From Shewanella japonica (GTDB taxonomy: Bacteria; Pseudomonadota; Gammaproteobacteria; Enterobacterales; Shewanellaceae), in assembly GCF_002075795.1 (NCBI RefSeq), contig NZ_CP020472.1, forward strand, positions 665,001 to 729,000: 64,000 nt of DNA, in the 5' to 3' direction. The notes under the pieces are model-generated. The model had not been told where the DNA came from. It did no database searches and was given only the letters and a program-made list of their open reading frames with translations. Shown here piece by piece: positions 33,929 to 43,354 of this stretch (positions are counted from its first letter, which is position 1; each line of letters opens with the position of its first letter). Both the position numbers and the translations under genes were made by a program.

Positions 33929-36760
33929 ATGGAACTGAAAAACATTTTTAAACTTAACGCTGTATCTGCTGCACTTTCTGCAACCTTATTACTTGCAGGT
34001 TGTGGTGGTGATATTAATATCGATACAGGTTCAGACACTGAAACGCCAACAACTCCAGATACGCCAACGACTCCTGACGTATCAGATCAAGAAGCGGCTT
34101 ACGGTGGATTTGCTGAGAAGAGTGCAACAATTGCTGCAATCGACGGTAAAGAAGTTTGGGTATTATCTGGCACACTTGCTCCTTCAACAGGGGCGTCAAC
34201 GGTTAACGTTGGTGGTCAAGACGGTGACAAGATTATCCTAGGCAATGATGTTGTTTGGATGCTTGATAGCGCAGTTATCGCTGGTGGTGATAAAGCTGAT
34301 TCAGTTGAGCTATCTGTCATGGCGGGCACTAAAATTGTAGGTGGAAGCGAGTCTTACCTAGTGATTAGCCGTGACTCTAAAATTATGGCAGAAGGTACTG
34401 CTGAAGCGCCTATCGTGTTTACATCATTGGAATCTGCACTGGGTCAAGAAGGCCAAGCGGGTCAGTGGGGCGGTTTAGTATTACTTGGTAACGCACCGGT
34501 TAACTCTTGTCCTGATTTAACAAGTTGTGATGCCGCTTTTGAAGTTGGCAGTCACAGTTACGGTGGCGATGACACAGAAGATAACTCGGGTGTTATCCAG
34601 TATGTTCGTGTTGAGTTTGGTGGCTTTAAAATCAACGACACACAAGAAATGAATGGTATTAGCTTTGCCGCAGTCGGTGCGGGCACCACAGTTGACCATA
34701 TTCAAATTCATAAAAATAACGATGATGGTGTTGAATTTTGGGGCGGTAACGTTTCGCTTTCACACGTAGTGTTAACTGAAAACTTTGATGATTCGTTAGA
34801 TTGGACTAACGGTTGGCAAGGTAGTGCACAACACGTTTATATTCGCCAAGAAGATAATGGCTCTAACCGTGGTATTGAAGCTGACAGTAACAGCAGTGCA
34901 GAAGCTGAACCACAATCTCGTCCTGCGTTAGCTAACTTTACTATTCAAGTGGCTAACGGTACTAACAGTGGCGGTGACGATGCTGAAGGTATTTTATTCC
35001 GTAAAGGTACAGCAGTAGATGCTTACAACATGCTTGTAAAAGGTGATGTTGATTCTGGTGAATGTTTAGAAGTTAACGATGACAACACAGTAACCACTGC
35101 TGAAGCGGGTAACTTAAACATGCAACACAGCTTAATTGATTGTGTTGAGCCGTTTAAAGATGCCAAACCTGATGCGGATGAAGGTCGTGAGTTAGCACTT
35201 GATGTTGAGCAATGGTTCCTAGAGCAAGATGGTAACTTAGCTGGTGCATCTGATTTATCAGGTTATATGCCTAATTCATCATCAGTCGCACTGACTGGTG
35301 GCGCTGCAGATTTAGCTAATATGGATGACCGTTTAGTTGATGCGCAGTACATTGGTGCTTTCGATGGCACAACTGACTGGACTACAGGTTGGACGACAGC
35401 TATTCACGAAGATGCTGCGCCTGCACCGACTGAACTGCCAGTATTAACATCTTGTCCTGTTGGCACAACGTCAGAAGAAGTGGTAGCTGGGCTTTATAAA
35501 GATGCTAGCGTCACTTTAGTGTGTTCAATTCAAGGCAATATCACTTCAAATACCACGCTACTTGCTGGTCAAAACGTGATGTACAAAGTGGATGGTGGCG
35601 CGGTCGTTGTAGGTGGTGATAACACTGATTCTGCAACGTTAGCCATTCAAGCTGGTACGCAAATTTTTGCTACAGATAACAGCTACATTGCGATTAGCCG
35701 TGGCTCAAAAATCATGGCGCAAGGCAGTGCAGAACACCCAATCGTGATGACTTCACAGCAAGATGTGATTGCTGGTGCTGAAGGTGAGCGTGGTCAATGG
35801 GGTGGTTTAGTGTTACTGGGTAACGGCGAAACCAATACTTGTCCTGATAAAAATGCATGTGACGCTTCATTCGAAGTTGGCGATTTCCCATACGGCGGTA
35901 ACGACAACACAGATAACAGTGGTCAAATTAGCTATGTGGTTGTTAAGTATGCTGGCTTTAAAGTAAATGATACCCAAGAAATGAACGGCATCTCGTTCGC
36001 TGCAGTGGGCAGTGGTACGCAAGTAGATCACATTCAAGTTCATGCGAATGGCGATGATGGTGTCGAGTTCTGGGGTGGTGCGGTCAATCTTAAATATGTT
36101 TACCTAACCGACAACTTCGATGACAGCTTAGATTGGACTAACGGCTGGCAGGGTAAAGCACAATACGTGTATATCACTCATGAAGATGGTCAAGCTAACC
36201 GTGGTTTTGAAGGCGATAGCCACAAAGGCGCTGACGATACGCCGGTTTCAAATCCTACTATTTCTAACGTGACGATTCTGCCTGGTACCGATATTGAAAA
36301 TGCCAGTGGCGACAAAGGTGAAGGCATTATCCTTCGTGTTGCAACGGCAGCTTCAATTCACAACTTATTGATTCAAGGTCGTAAAGGGTCAACCTCTGAT
36401 ACTGAGTCGGGCGAGTGTCTAGAGCTAGACGGGACTTATGCAGGTCTTGTGGACAATGTTAACGATGGGTCATTAATGATTTCTCACTCAGTTATCGATT
36501 GTAACGAGCCATTCAAGTACAGCTCTGATAATGCAGCCACAACGGATGCTGTTGATACAGAAGCATGGTTCCTTGCTCAAACGGGTAACTCAGCACAAGC
36601 AGTAACATTAACAGATGGCATGCCAGCAGGTACTGACACAGTATTGCTAGGTACAGGTCTGGATATGAGTACTGAAGACAGTTTCTTCGAATCAACTGAC
36701 TACATCGGTGCATTCGACGGTCAAACTGACTGGCGTGAAGGTTGGGCATTTATCAAGTAA
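33929..36760 (+). CDS. Internally duplicated surface lipoprotein, probable beta-helix, partner of a TonB receptor
   Basis: A 943-residue lipoprotein with lipobox LLLAGC near residue 26 and a Thr/Pro-rich linker. The rest is two homologous halves (about 60-490 and 500-943). Each contains GQWGGLVLLG, NDTQEMNGISFAAVG, DDGVEFWGG, NFDDSLDWTNGWQG, an NRG segment and GECLE, and ends YIGAFDG then a DW-GW motif. Repeated short strands with Gly/Asn turns suggest a right-handed beta-helix. No catalytic residues are recognised. ATG at 33929 has GGAG six bases upstream. The TonB-dependent receptor gene follows. Confidence 0.82.
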   Translation: MELKNIFKLNAVSAALSATLLLAGCGGDINIDTGSDTETPTTPDTPTTPDVSDQEAAYGGFAEKSATIAAIDGKEVWVLSGTLAPSTGASTVNVGGQDGDKIILGNDVVWMLDSAVIAGGDKADSVELSVMAGTKIVGGSESYLVISRDSKIMAEGTAEAPIVFTSLESALGQEGQAGQWGGLVLLGNAPVNSCPDLTSCDAAFEVGSHSYGGDDTEDNSGVIQYVRVEFGGFKINDTQEMNGISFAAVGAGTTVDHIQIHKNNDDGVEFWGGNVSLSHVVLTENFDDSLDWTNGWQGSAQHVYIRQEDNGSNRGIEADSNSSAEAEPQSRPALANFTIQVANGTNSGGDDAEGILFRKGTAVDAYNMLVKGDVDSGECLEVNDDNTVTTAEAGNLNMQHSLIDCVEPFKDAKPDADEGRELALDVEQWFLEQDGNLAGASDLSGYMPNSSSVALTGGAADLANMDDRLVDAQYIGAFDGTTDWTTGWTTAIHEDAAPAPTELPVLTSCPVGTTSEEVVAGLYKDASVTLVCSIQGNITSNTTLLAGQNVMYKVDGGAVVVGGDNTDSATLAIQAGTQIFATDNSYIAISRGSKIMAQGSAEHPIVMTSQQDVIAGAEGERGQWGGLVLLGNGETNTCPDKNACDASFEVGDFPYGGNDNTDNSGQISYVVVKYAGFKVNDTQEMNGISFAAVGSGTQVDHIQVHANGDDGVEFWGGAVNLKYVYLTDNFDDSLDWTNGWQGKAQYVYITHEDGQANRGFEGDSHKGADDTPVSNPTISNVTILPGTDIENASGDKGEGIILRVATAASIHNLLIQGRKGSTSDTESGECLELDGTYAGLVDNVNDGSLMISHSVIDCNEPFKYSSDNAATTDAVDTEAWFLAQTGNSAQAVTLTDGMPAGTDTVLLGTGLDMSTEDSFFESTDYIGAFDGQTDWREGWAFIK

Positions 36761-36786
36761 CTAAAGAGGTTACTTGCTAAGCCCTA

Positions 36787-36813
36787 AACATCAGGGAGCA
36801 CCTCCCTGATGTT
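36787..36813 (+). other. Perfect hairpin after the duplicated lipoprotein gene
   Basis: AACATCAGGGAG and CTCCCTGATGTT form a perfect 12-bp stem with loop CAC. There is no T-tract; a second hairpin with one follows at once. It may protect the 3' end of the mRNA. Confidence 0.6.
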
Positions 36814-36817
36814 GCAT

Positions 36818-36854
36818 AAGCGCTCAGTAAGACTCAATTACTGAGCGCTTTTTA
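36818..36854 (+). terminator. Terminator between the lipoprotein and TonB receptor genes
   Basis: AAGCGCTCAGTAA and TTACTGAGCGCTT form a perfect 13-bp stem with a 7-nt loop and a short T-tract. Together with the preceding hairpin it suggests the receptor gene has its own promoter or is expressed by read-through. Confidence 0.82.
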
Positions 36855-36968
36855 AAGTTTGACCAATGAATTAATAAGTTTCTTATCTGCCATTGATACC
36901 GTAGACATAAGAGTCAAAGCGATATCGAGATGGCGCTACCTGAACTGTGGACAGGATTGAAAAACGCT

Positions 36969-39644
36969 ATGAAAACCAAGCCGAGTTTTATCGCTAACAA
37001 GCTAAGCCTAGCTGTTGTAACTGCTATTTCAGCAGCTTCACTTTTTACAACATTGCCTGCTTACTCGGAAGAAACACCTGAAGTTGATGCAGGTGAAGAT
37101 TTCCCAATTGAAGTTATTGCTGTTACTGGTCGTTTACGTACCTCTGCGTCAGCTGCTGTTGAAGAACGCCGTGAACAGCCAACGGTTGTGGACATCATGG
37201 GAGCTGAACAAATTTCCCGTACTGGTGACAGTGACGCCGCAGCGGCGCTTCGTCGTGTAACAGGATTAACCCTGAAAGATGGCAAGTTTATTTATGTACG
37301 TGGTTTAGGTGAACGTTATTCAAGTACTTCTTTAAATGGTGCGGTTGTACCATCACCAGACCCTACTCGTAACGTAGTTCCGCTGGATATGTTCCCAGCG
37401 TCGATTATTGAATCACTGTCGGTTCAAAAAGCGAGTACCGCAAGTACGCCAGCTGCTTTTGGTGGTGGGCATGTTGATATTCGAACTAAATCTATTCCAG
37501 CTGATTTTTTCTTCAAAGCATCAATCGGTGGTCGTTACAACACTAATGATTCAGATGACACATATACCTATAACGGTGGCGACGATGATTGGTTGGGTCA
37601 AGACGACGGCACACGCGCCATGCCAAGTAGCATTAATGATGTCACTAATATGTATGGCGGCATTAGTCCAATTGATATCGTGACCGGCTCAAATGGCACC
37701 GTTACCTTTCCTGAAGCGCAAGCGATTAACCGTGGTTTAGCCAGTGATATGTACCGTGATATGACGATATACACCGAAGGCACAGATCCTGGCTTACGCG
37801 GAAACATCGCCATTGGTGATCGCTGGGATATCACTGACGATATTATTTTTGGTGCCATGACAGCTGTGTCTTATAAAGAACAAGCAGAAAACTACACCAA
37901 AACCGAAGTTGAACTAGCGGGTGATGCTGATAACGTTCAAATCGAAAACGCTAAAGATGTGATGGGAACTGACTCAATTGTGCAGATGTCAGGCATGTTG
38001 AATTTAGGTTTAGAAATTGGCTACGACCATAAAATTGAAACCTTCTCAACTTACTTACGTGATACCTCAGATGACGTGTCAGTGGCCATCGAAGAAACCA
38101 TCGATACCATTTCAGAGCCTAACGCACTGCAGGTTTATGATGTGTCTTATGAAGAGCGTAACCTTATCAGTAATCAAATTAAAGGGACGCACTTCCTTGA
38201 GTACCTGTGGGATTTAGAAGCCAATTGGATGTATTCCAATGCCAGCTCAAAACGTTATGCACCTAACGAGCTGTCTTACACTTACAACGTTGTTTTTGAC
38301 GATGCTAACAACATGACAAGTCGTAACTTGAATACACAAGATGCGCCAAAGTATGTCTATAGTCGTCTTGATGATAATACTGAAAATTACAAAATCGACT
38401 TAGCATTGCCGATTGAATTTGGTGATGCAAATATTCTTAAAATTAGCGGTGGTTACGAATACTTTGAACGTACTCGTGAAAGCTATGCGACCCGTTTAGG
38501 TTTCGATGTGGGCTTAAGCCCAACAGATCCTAATGGCGACATTTTATCGAGTGATTTTGACAAGATTTTCTCAGATGAAAACATCGCTAACGATACATTA
38601 GATTTAGAATTAAAAGACGCATCGACCGATACCGAAGACTATGTAGCAGCAGAAATGATTGATGCTGGTTTCGTTAACTTTGATTTTGATTTTGATGATG
38701 TATGGCGCTTTGTTGCGGGTGTGCGTTATGAAGACTTCCGTCGTGTCACTCTACCATTAACTCCAGATGGCGAAATCTCTGATGAAAGCGGTCGTTATGA
38801 CATTGAAGATTATGCGATAGCAGAAGATGGATGGTTCCCGTCGATGTCGTTAACGTGGAAGTCATCAGATCAAAGCCAGTGGCGTCTCGGGGCGAGTAAA
38901 ACATTGGTTCGTCCTGATTTACGTGAAGTGGCGCCAGTTCGATTCCAAGATCCAGTGACTGGATTCGATTTCTTTGGTAACCCAGAGCTAGAAAGTTCAG
39001 ATATCTACAACTTAGATTTACGTTGGGAATACTACTCAGATGACGGTGCAAACTTAAGTGTTGGTGGTTTCTATAAAGACGTTGATGCGCCGATTGAAGC
39101 GATTCAACGTATTTCAGAAGCGGGTCGTCAGCTTAAGTTTTATAACGCAGAATCGGGTGTCATATACGGTATTGAAACAGAGTTCTTACATGACCTTGGC
39201 TTTATTGGTCGTGAAGGTGGATTCTGGGAAGACTTCTTTGTGGCTGGTAACGTGACCTTAAGTGATTCAGAAATTGAAATTCTAGGTAATGGTGAAATTG
39301 ACCCAACCAACAATAAGCGCCGTATGACAGGCCATTCAGAGTGGGTTGCTAACATGCAATTAAGCTTTGATTCTCCTGATGAATCTCACAGTGCCACACT
39401 GGTTTATAACGTATTTGGAGAGCGTATTGCCTACGGTGGTCGTGGTGGATTAGATGATGTCTACGAGCAACCTTTCCACAGCTTAGATTTTACTTACAGC
39501 TTCTTACCTACAGAAAGTTTTGGAGTGAAATTTAAAGTGAAGAATATCCTTGGTGAAACAACAGAGTACGACCAGCAAGATGTGGTGGTATATGCAAAAG
39601 AGCCAGGAACAGAATTTACCTTACAGTTTAATTACGAGTATTAA
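36969..39644 (+). CDS. TonB-dependent outer-membrane receptor
   Basis: An 891-residue outer-membrane receptor that imports an unknown ligand with TonB energy. A signal peptide (MKTKPSFIANKLSLAVV, cut near AYSEE) is followed by a TonB-box-like IEVIAVTG segment and a plug with DSDAAAALRRVTGLTLKDGKFIYVRGLGERYSS split by conserved glycines. The C-terminal barrel ends in the aromatic FTLQFNYEY. The start at 36969 is chosen for the signal peptide; an in-frame ATG at 36930 would add 13 residues. The neighbour is a large duplicated lipoprotein, likely its surface partner. Confidence 0.9.
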   Translation: MKTKPSFIANKLSLAVVTAISAASLFTTLPAYSEETPEVDAGEDFPIEVIAVTGRLRTSASAAVEERREQPTVVDIMGAEQISRTGDSDAAAALRRVTGLTLKDGKFIYVRGLGERYSSTSLNGAVVPSPDPTRNVVPLDMFPASIIESLSVQKASTASTPAAFGGGHVDIRTKSIPADFFFKASIGGRYNTNDSDDTYTYNGGDDDWLGQDDGTRAMPSSINDVTNMYGGISPIDIVTGSNGTVTFPEAQAINRGLASDMYRDMTIYTEGTDPGLRGNIAIGDRWDITDDIIFGAMTAVSYKEQAENYTKTEVELAGDADNVQIENAKDVMGTDSIVQMSGMLNLGLEIGYDHKIETFSTYLRDTSDDVSVAIEETIDTISEPNALQVYDVSYEERNLISNQIKGTHFLEYLWDLEANWMYSNASSKRYAPNELSYTYNVVFDDANNMTSRNLNTQDAPKYVYSRLDDNTENYKIDLALPIEFGDANILKISGGYEYFERTRESYATRLGFDVGLSPTDPNGDILSSDFDKIFSDENIANDTLDLELKDASTDTEDYVAAEMIDAGFVNFDFDFDDVWRFVAGVRYEDFRRVTLPLTPDGEISDESGRYDIEDYAIAEDGWFPSMSLTWKSSDQSQWRLGASKTLVRPDLREVAPVRFQDPVTGFDFFGNPELESSDIYNLDLRWEYYSDDGANLSVGGFYKDVDAPIEAIQRISEAGRQLKFYNAESGVIYGIETEFLHDLGFIGREGGFWEDFFVAGNVTLSDSEIEILGNGEIDPTNNKRRMTGHSEWVANMQLSFDSPDESHSATLVYNVFGERIAYGGRGGLDDVYEQPFHSLDFTYSFLPTESFGVKFKVKNILGETTEYDQQDVVVYAKEPGTEFTLQFNYEY

Positions 39645-39674
39645 TGGGTAATTAGCAAGGTAAACCAAGTACGG

Positions 39675-39713
39675 GCTATTGGCATTTTTACTCATCCTTT
39701 AAATGCCAATAGC
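39675..39713. other. Long-stem hairpin after the TonB receptor gene
   Basis: GCTATTGGCATTT and AAATGCCAATAGC form a perfect 13-bp stem with a 13-nt loop, 31 bases after the receptor stop. No T-tract follows on either strand. Confidence 0.55.
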
Positions 39714-39738
39714 TGTGTACATAGTGTGAGGTGCAATA

Positions 39739-39759
39739 TGACTTCTGGAACAAGTTAAA
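39739..39759 (+). CDS. Possible six-codon mini-ORF (MTSGTS)
   Basis: ATG at 39739 opens a six-residue reading frame ending in TAA at 39757-39759, preceded by GAGG at a suitable six-base distance. Its bases can also form a small hairpin whose 7-nt loop, CTGGAAC, recurs in the terminator 120 bases downstream. It may be a leader peptide or chance. Confidence 0.2.
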
Positions 39760-39853
39760 TTGGTTATGCCGAACACGTTTATTTAAGACAAATGTAAGAC
39801 CAGTGCAATTGTTAACGGTATTACTTCATCCTTTTACTTTTATCAATGTGCGA

Positions 39854-39890
39854 GGCCACTTTCTTCTGGAACAAGAAAGTGGCCATTTTT
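39854..39890 (+). terminator. Strong plus-strand terminator before the radical SAM gene
   Basis: GGCCACTTTCTT and AAGAAAGTGGCC form a perfect 12-bp stem with loop CTGGAAC, followed by a T-tract. It lies 210 bases after the TonB receptor stop. Confidence 0.85.
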
Positions 39891-39929
39891 ATAGTTAGCT
39901 TTGGTAAATTAACTGCGCTTTAGCAGCAG

Positions 39930-41864
39930 TTAAGCTTGGTTGCTGTCAATAAAGTTACTGATAGCCTTTGAGATTAAATCTTTTTTCATTTGAGTTTTTG
40001 CAACAGGTTGATCAAACCAAAAACTCATTGGCTGATCAAAACCAATACCATGCATGTAGTTGTAAATAGCCTTTCGTAAGCCTTCACCTAGCATTTCATG
40101 ATCGGTATTGGTTGGGTCTGTAAACTCGACATCATTTTCGGCAAACAAAATTTCAGGCCGTTCGGCCAATGTAATTCCAAATTGGTCTGGGTTCATACCG
40201 ATAGGGCTGTGGACTGTTGCGACAAAACGATGCCAGTACGCCGATTGAAAACAACCTTGAGCCATCATTTGACGAACCATTTCGAGCGAATCAACGGTTT
40301 CTTGTTCGGTTTGTGTAGGAAAGCCATACATGAGATAGGCGTGCACCATAATGCCTGCATCGCTAAATGATTTAGTGACTTGTGCAACTCGTTCAACACT
40401 GACACCTTTCTTCATGAGTTTTAGTAGTCTGTCTGATGCTACCTCTAAGCCGCCGCTCACAGCAATACAACCAGAGTCGGCAAGTAATTGGCAGCGAGCT
40501 TGGCTAAAGGTTCTTTCAAAACGAATATTACCCCACCAACTGATCACTACATTTCGCTCAATAAGGCGTTTGGCAAATGCAAATAAGGTTTTTGGTGGCA
40601 GGGCTTCATCAACAAAGTGAAATCCTGTTTGGCCTGTTTCTTCAATTAACTGTTCGATGCGATCCACTAAAATATCAGCGCCTGCAGTATCGTAGCGATC
40701 GATGTAGTCGAGACTAACATCGCAAAAACTACATTTACGCCAGTAGCAACCGTGGGCAATGGTTAACTTATTCCAACGTCCATCACTCCAAATTCGGTGC
40801 ATCGGGTTAAGCATTTCGCACAAAGACAAGTATTCATCTAAGGGGAGGCCATCATAAATTGGCGCGCCCACATTGACTTGTGGAATATCGTGCAAGGCAG
40901 TATTTTCGTTAAAATGCACATACGGATGACCATGCTCATCTTCTGCGAGAAAATACGTTCGGACTAAATCGTCGACTTCCCGCTGACCTTGAAAATATTC
41001 AAGTAAGGTCAGAAAAGGGCGCTCGCCATCATCAAGACAAATAAAATCTACAAATTCAAATACACGAGGATCTTTCAGAGCACGTAGCTCTGTATTAATA
41101 AAGCCGCCACCAAGTACGACTGGTAACTCAGGGTTAATGGCTTTACAGGTTTGCGCAATACGCAGTGCGCCAAGCATATTGCCAGGAAACGGTACCGTTA
41201 ATGCAACCACACTTGGCTGAGTATCTTCAAGATAATGCTCAACCAGTTGTTCTAGAATCTCTGAGCTGAAAGTGGGCTCATCCATTAAGGTGTCGTAGAG
41301 GTTATCAAAGCTTGGATTCGCTGCAGCAAGTTGCTCGCCATAGCGGCTGACTTCAAAGTAAGGATCAACCCCTTGAGTAATGACATTGGAAAGATCATTA
41401 ATAAATAATGTGGCTAAATACTTGGCTTTATCTTGTACGCCTAAGTTACCGAAGGCTGCTTGGAGAACATCGCCAGAAACGGCTTCCATCTGCGCAATGG
41501 CATCAAAAGCTGGGCCTTCAGGTAAAAATCGTCGTGAGTTGATCCGTAGCGCTAAACTAGGATCTTTGCCTTGTAAAAAACGGATCGCAGCTTCAACACA
41601 CTGATGATAACGTTCAAATTCTGCTAAAAATGCATGTACTGCAGGTGGGAGTTCATCGTCTTCAAAATGCTCGAAATTTGCTTCTACATGTTGACGAATA
41701 ATTTCCAGTGCCGGGGCGGTCATCATTTCTAAAAACAGCTCAATGGCAGGATCTCGTTGCACCGCTTCATAGCCCTGAGAGCGAAGGAACCCGGTTAAAT
41801 AGGCCGTCGCTGGATAAGGCGTATTTAGCTGGGTCATGGGTGGGGTCATTAGAAGTACGGTCAT
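39930..41864 (-). CDS. B12-binding-domain radical SAM protein
   Basis: A 644-residue enzyme. The N-terminal part begins MTVLLMTPPMTQLNTPYP and resembles a cobalamin-binding Rossmann domain (to about 310, with ALTVPFPGNMLGALRIAQ and VVLGGGFINTEL). A radical SAM core follows, with ligands in GCYWRKCSFCD, i.e. C-x4-C-x2-C instead of the usual C-x3-C-x2-C. GFHFVDEALPP and SGGLEVASDRLLKLMKKGV match strands of the radical SAM barrel. ATG at 41864 has AAAGG upstream; an in-frame start at 41912 is possible. The reaction, perhaps a methylation or rearrangement, is unknown. Confidence 0.82.
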   Translation of the reverse strand: MTVLLMTPPMTQLNTPYPATAYLTGFLRSQGYEAVQRDPAIELFLEMMTAPALEIIRQHVEANFEHFEDDELPPAVHAFLAEFERYHQCVEAAIRFLQGKDPSLALRINSRRFLPEGPAFDAIAQMEAVSGDVLQAAFGNLGVQDKAKYLATLFINDLSNVITQGVDPYFEVSRYGEQLAAANPSFDNLYDTLMDEPTFSSEILEQLVEHYLEDTQPSVVALTVPFPGNMLGALRIAQTCKAINPELPVVLGGGFINTELRALKDPRVFEFVDFICLDDGERPFLTLLEYFQGQREVDDLVRTYFLAEDEHGHPYVHFNENTALHDIPQVNVGAPIYDGLPLDEYLSLCEMLNPMHRIWSDGRWNKLTIAHGCYWRKCSFCDVSLDYIDRYDTAGADILVDRIEQLIEETGQTGFHFVDEALPPKTLFAFAKRLIERNVVISWWGNIRFERTFSQARCQLLADSGCIAVSGGLEVASDRLLKLMKKGVSVERVAQVTKSFSDAGIMVHAYLMYGFPTQTEQETVDSLEMVRQMMAQGCFQSAYWHRFVATVHSPIGMNPDQFGITLAERPEILFAENDVEFTDPTNTDHEMLGEGLRKAIYNYMHGIGFDQPMSFWFDQPVAKTQMKKDLISKAISNFIDSNQA

Positions 41865-42347
41865 AGCCTGCCTTTGAATAATAAAACTTTGCTGCTTTTC
41901 TAGCATAGTCATAACACAAGCCCTTAGTAAGTTTTTGAGTTATACATAGCCGCAAAGTCAGGCAGCCGATACAGTTGCCATCAATAATCGAGGGATTCTA
42001 GCAAATGCGCTAAAGGGGTTCTACTTCAAGATGAAAGTGGTGGCGAGTCAATGGGAGTTTACTGATTAAAAAAATGGATTAGCTGATATAACCAATTGCT
42101 AGTGAGTATATTATTAATAGTGATTACAGCGACTTGAATTTTAGAGCTGAATGCTTTTATTTAATAACAAGGGGTAAAGTTAATCCTTGTTGAATTTATA
42201 TTTAAGGCGCTTGGTTTTAAGACTGTGAGATATTATTTGGGGGACAAGTTGTTGAACGAGTTTTATATAAGAGAATGTAACGGCCAAATATAAATAATAG
42301 ACCAACTTAGGATATATAAGCTGGCCTATTTTATATTGACGATTTAA
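41865..42347. other. Non-coding region between the radical SAM and cupin genes
   Basis: About 480 bases with the radical SAM promoter at the left. At the right (42296-42330) a hairpin, AATAGACCA with TGGCCTATT including one G-U pair, probably ends the cupin transcript. I see no gene or structured RNA. Confidence 0.45.
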
Positions 42348-43088
42348 TTATTTTTTAAAGAATGCTTCGTTAGTGCCATATGGGCCTAAGTTAAGATCGC
42401 GCTTACGAATTTCATCAACACGATCAAATGCTTCCTCTGCAGCGTGAAGGTTTTTCACATCACGACGCCAGTAATATTTGAAACCATTAAAGTTAGCATT
42501 GTTTGGGTACCAGTAGAATACACCAAGCCCTTCATCATCAAGGATTGGAGTGTTATGGATGGCATTACCCGGAATATAAAAGTACTGTCCTTTCTTTAAT
42601 GGTTGGAACGTATTTTGAGTTAATGTTTTACTGCCGCCGTTGACCACGTAGTAACATTCAGGTTGTCCGTGGAAGTGAGGCTCATGATCAGATTTACCAC
42701 CATTAGTAATACCAATAACCATTGGCGAGTCTGCTAGATCTTTCCAGATGTAACCCACTGGAGAGTTCGCTACGTCGCAGTTTTTTGCTTCAAGTACGTT
42801 ACCTTCATCATCCAATGTTTTACAAAAACGTTGATCTTTAGCGATGCTGTCATTTGCTTGAATAGTATTAAAGTCAATTTTACCCGCTTCCCAATCGGCA
42901 ATGTATGCTTCAATTTCTGGGTTACTACATTGCACTGGCATCGTGTCTTGTGGTGCATGCACACTGCTGTCAAATGGGACTGGTGTCATTTGTTGGTAAG
43001 GGAGCTGTGCATGGTTACATTGAGGACCTTGTGCAACAGCAGCTGTTGATGCTAGCGCAGCAATACCAAAAATCATCTTTAATTTCAT
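42348..43088 (-). CDS. Periplasmic cupin-domain protein
   Basis: A 246-residue exported protein; the signal peptide MKLKMIFGIAALASTAAVAQ is followed by a Cys-containing mature start. A cupin fold is shown by motif 1, PHFHGQPECYYVVNGG (H-x-H-x3-E-x6-G), and motif 2, GQYFYIPGNAIHNTP. These supply two His, one Glu and a third His to bind a metal. The Tyr two residues after the Glu also occurs in cupin-type DMSP lyases, but is not diagnostic. Being last in a flavocytochrome/channel cluster, it may process the same substrate. A CRP-like site lies about 98 bases upstream. Confidence 0.8.
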   Translation of the reverse strand: MKLKMIFGIAALASTAAVAQGPQCNHAQLPYQQMTPVPFDSSVHAPQDTMPVQCSNPEIEAYIADWEAGKIDFNTIQANDSIAKDQRFCKTLDDEGNVLEAKNCDVANSPVGYIWKDLADSPMVIGITNGGKSDHEPHFHGQPECYYVVNGGSKTLTQNTFQPLKKGQYFYIPGNAIHNTPILDDEGLGVFYWYPNNANFNGFKYYWRRDVKNLHAAEEAFDRVDEIRKRDLNLGPYGTNEAFFKK

Positions 43089-43178
43089 TGTTAATCCTAT
43101 TTAGAACTGTGATATTTGAATGTTAAATTCGTTTTTTATTAATATGTTTTTACTATAAATACAAAAAGGTAAATTAAA

Positions 43179-43194
43179 GGTGAAATAGATCACG
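43179..43194. promoter_or_regulatory. CRP-like site upstream of the cupin gene
   Basis: GGTGA, six bases, TCACG matches eight of ten positions of the CRP consensus TGTGA-N6-TCACA. It is centred about 98 bases upstream of the cupin start. In Shewanella CRP activates many anaerobic respiration genes, which would fit this cluster. Confidence 0.4.
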
Positions 43195-43354
43195 TACCTT
43201 TTTCAGTGACAATTTTATTCGTGACAGCTATCGCGATTTTTTATTAATTGAGAATATCTTCAAATAATCTATTTAATTGGGTTTTATGTTTACAAATAAT
43301 AAAAACACACGTTAATGCTTTTATTATTTTGTTAATTGCAGCAAGACTTAATCA

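Noticed and set aside
37061..37285. Minus-strand open frames within the TonB receptor gene
   Set aside because: They lack ribosome binding sites and family features and mirror the coding frame of the receptor.
42296..42330. Small RNA candidate downstream of the cupin gene
   Set aside because: The hairpin is better explained as the cupin transcript's 3' end; no separate promoter is apparent.
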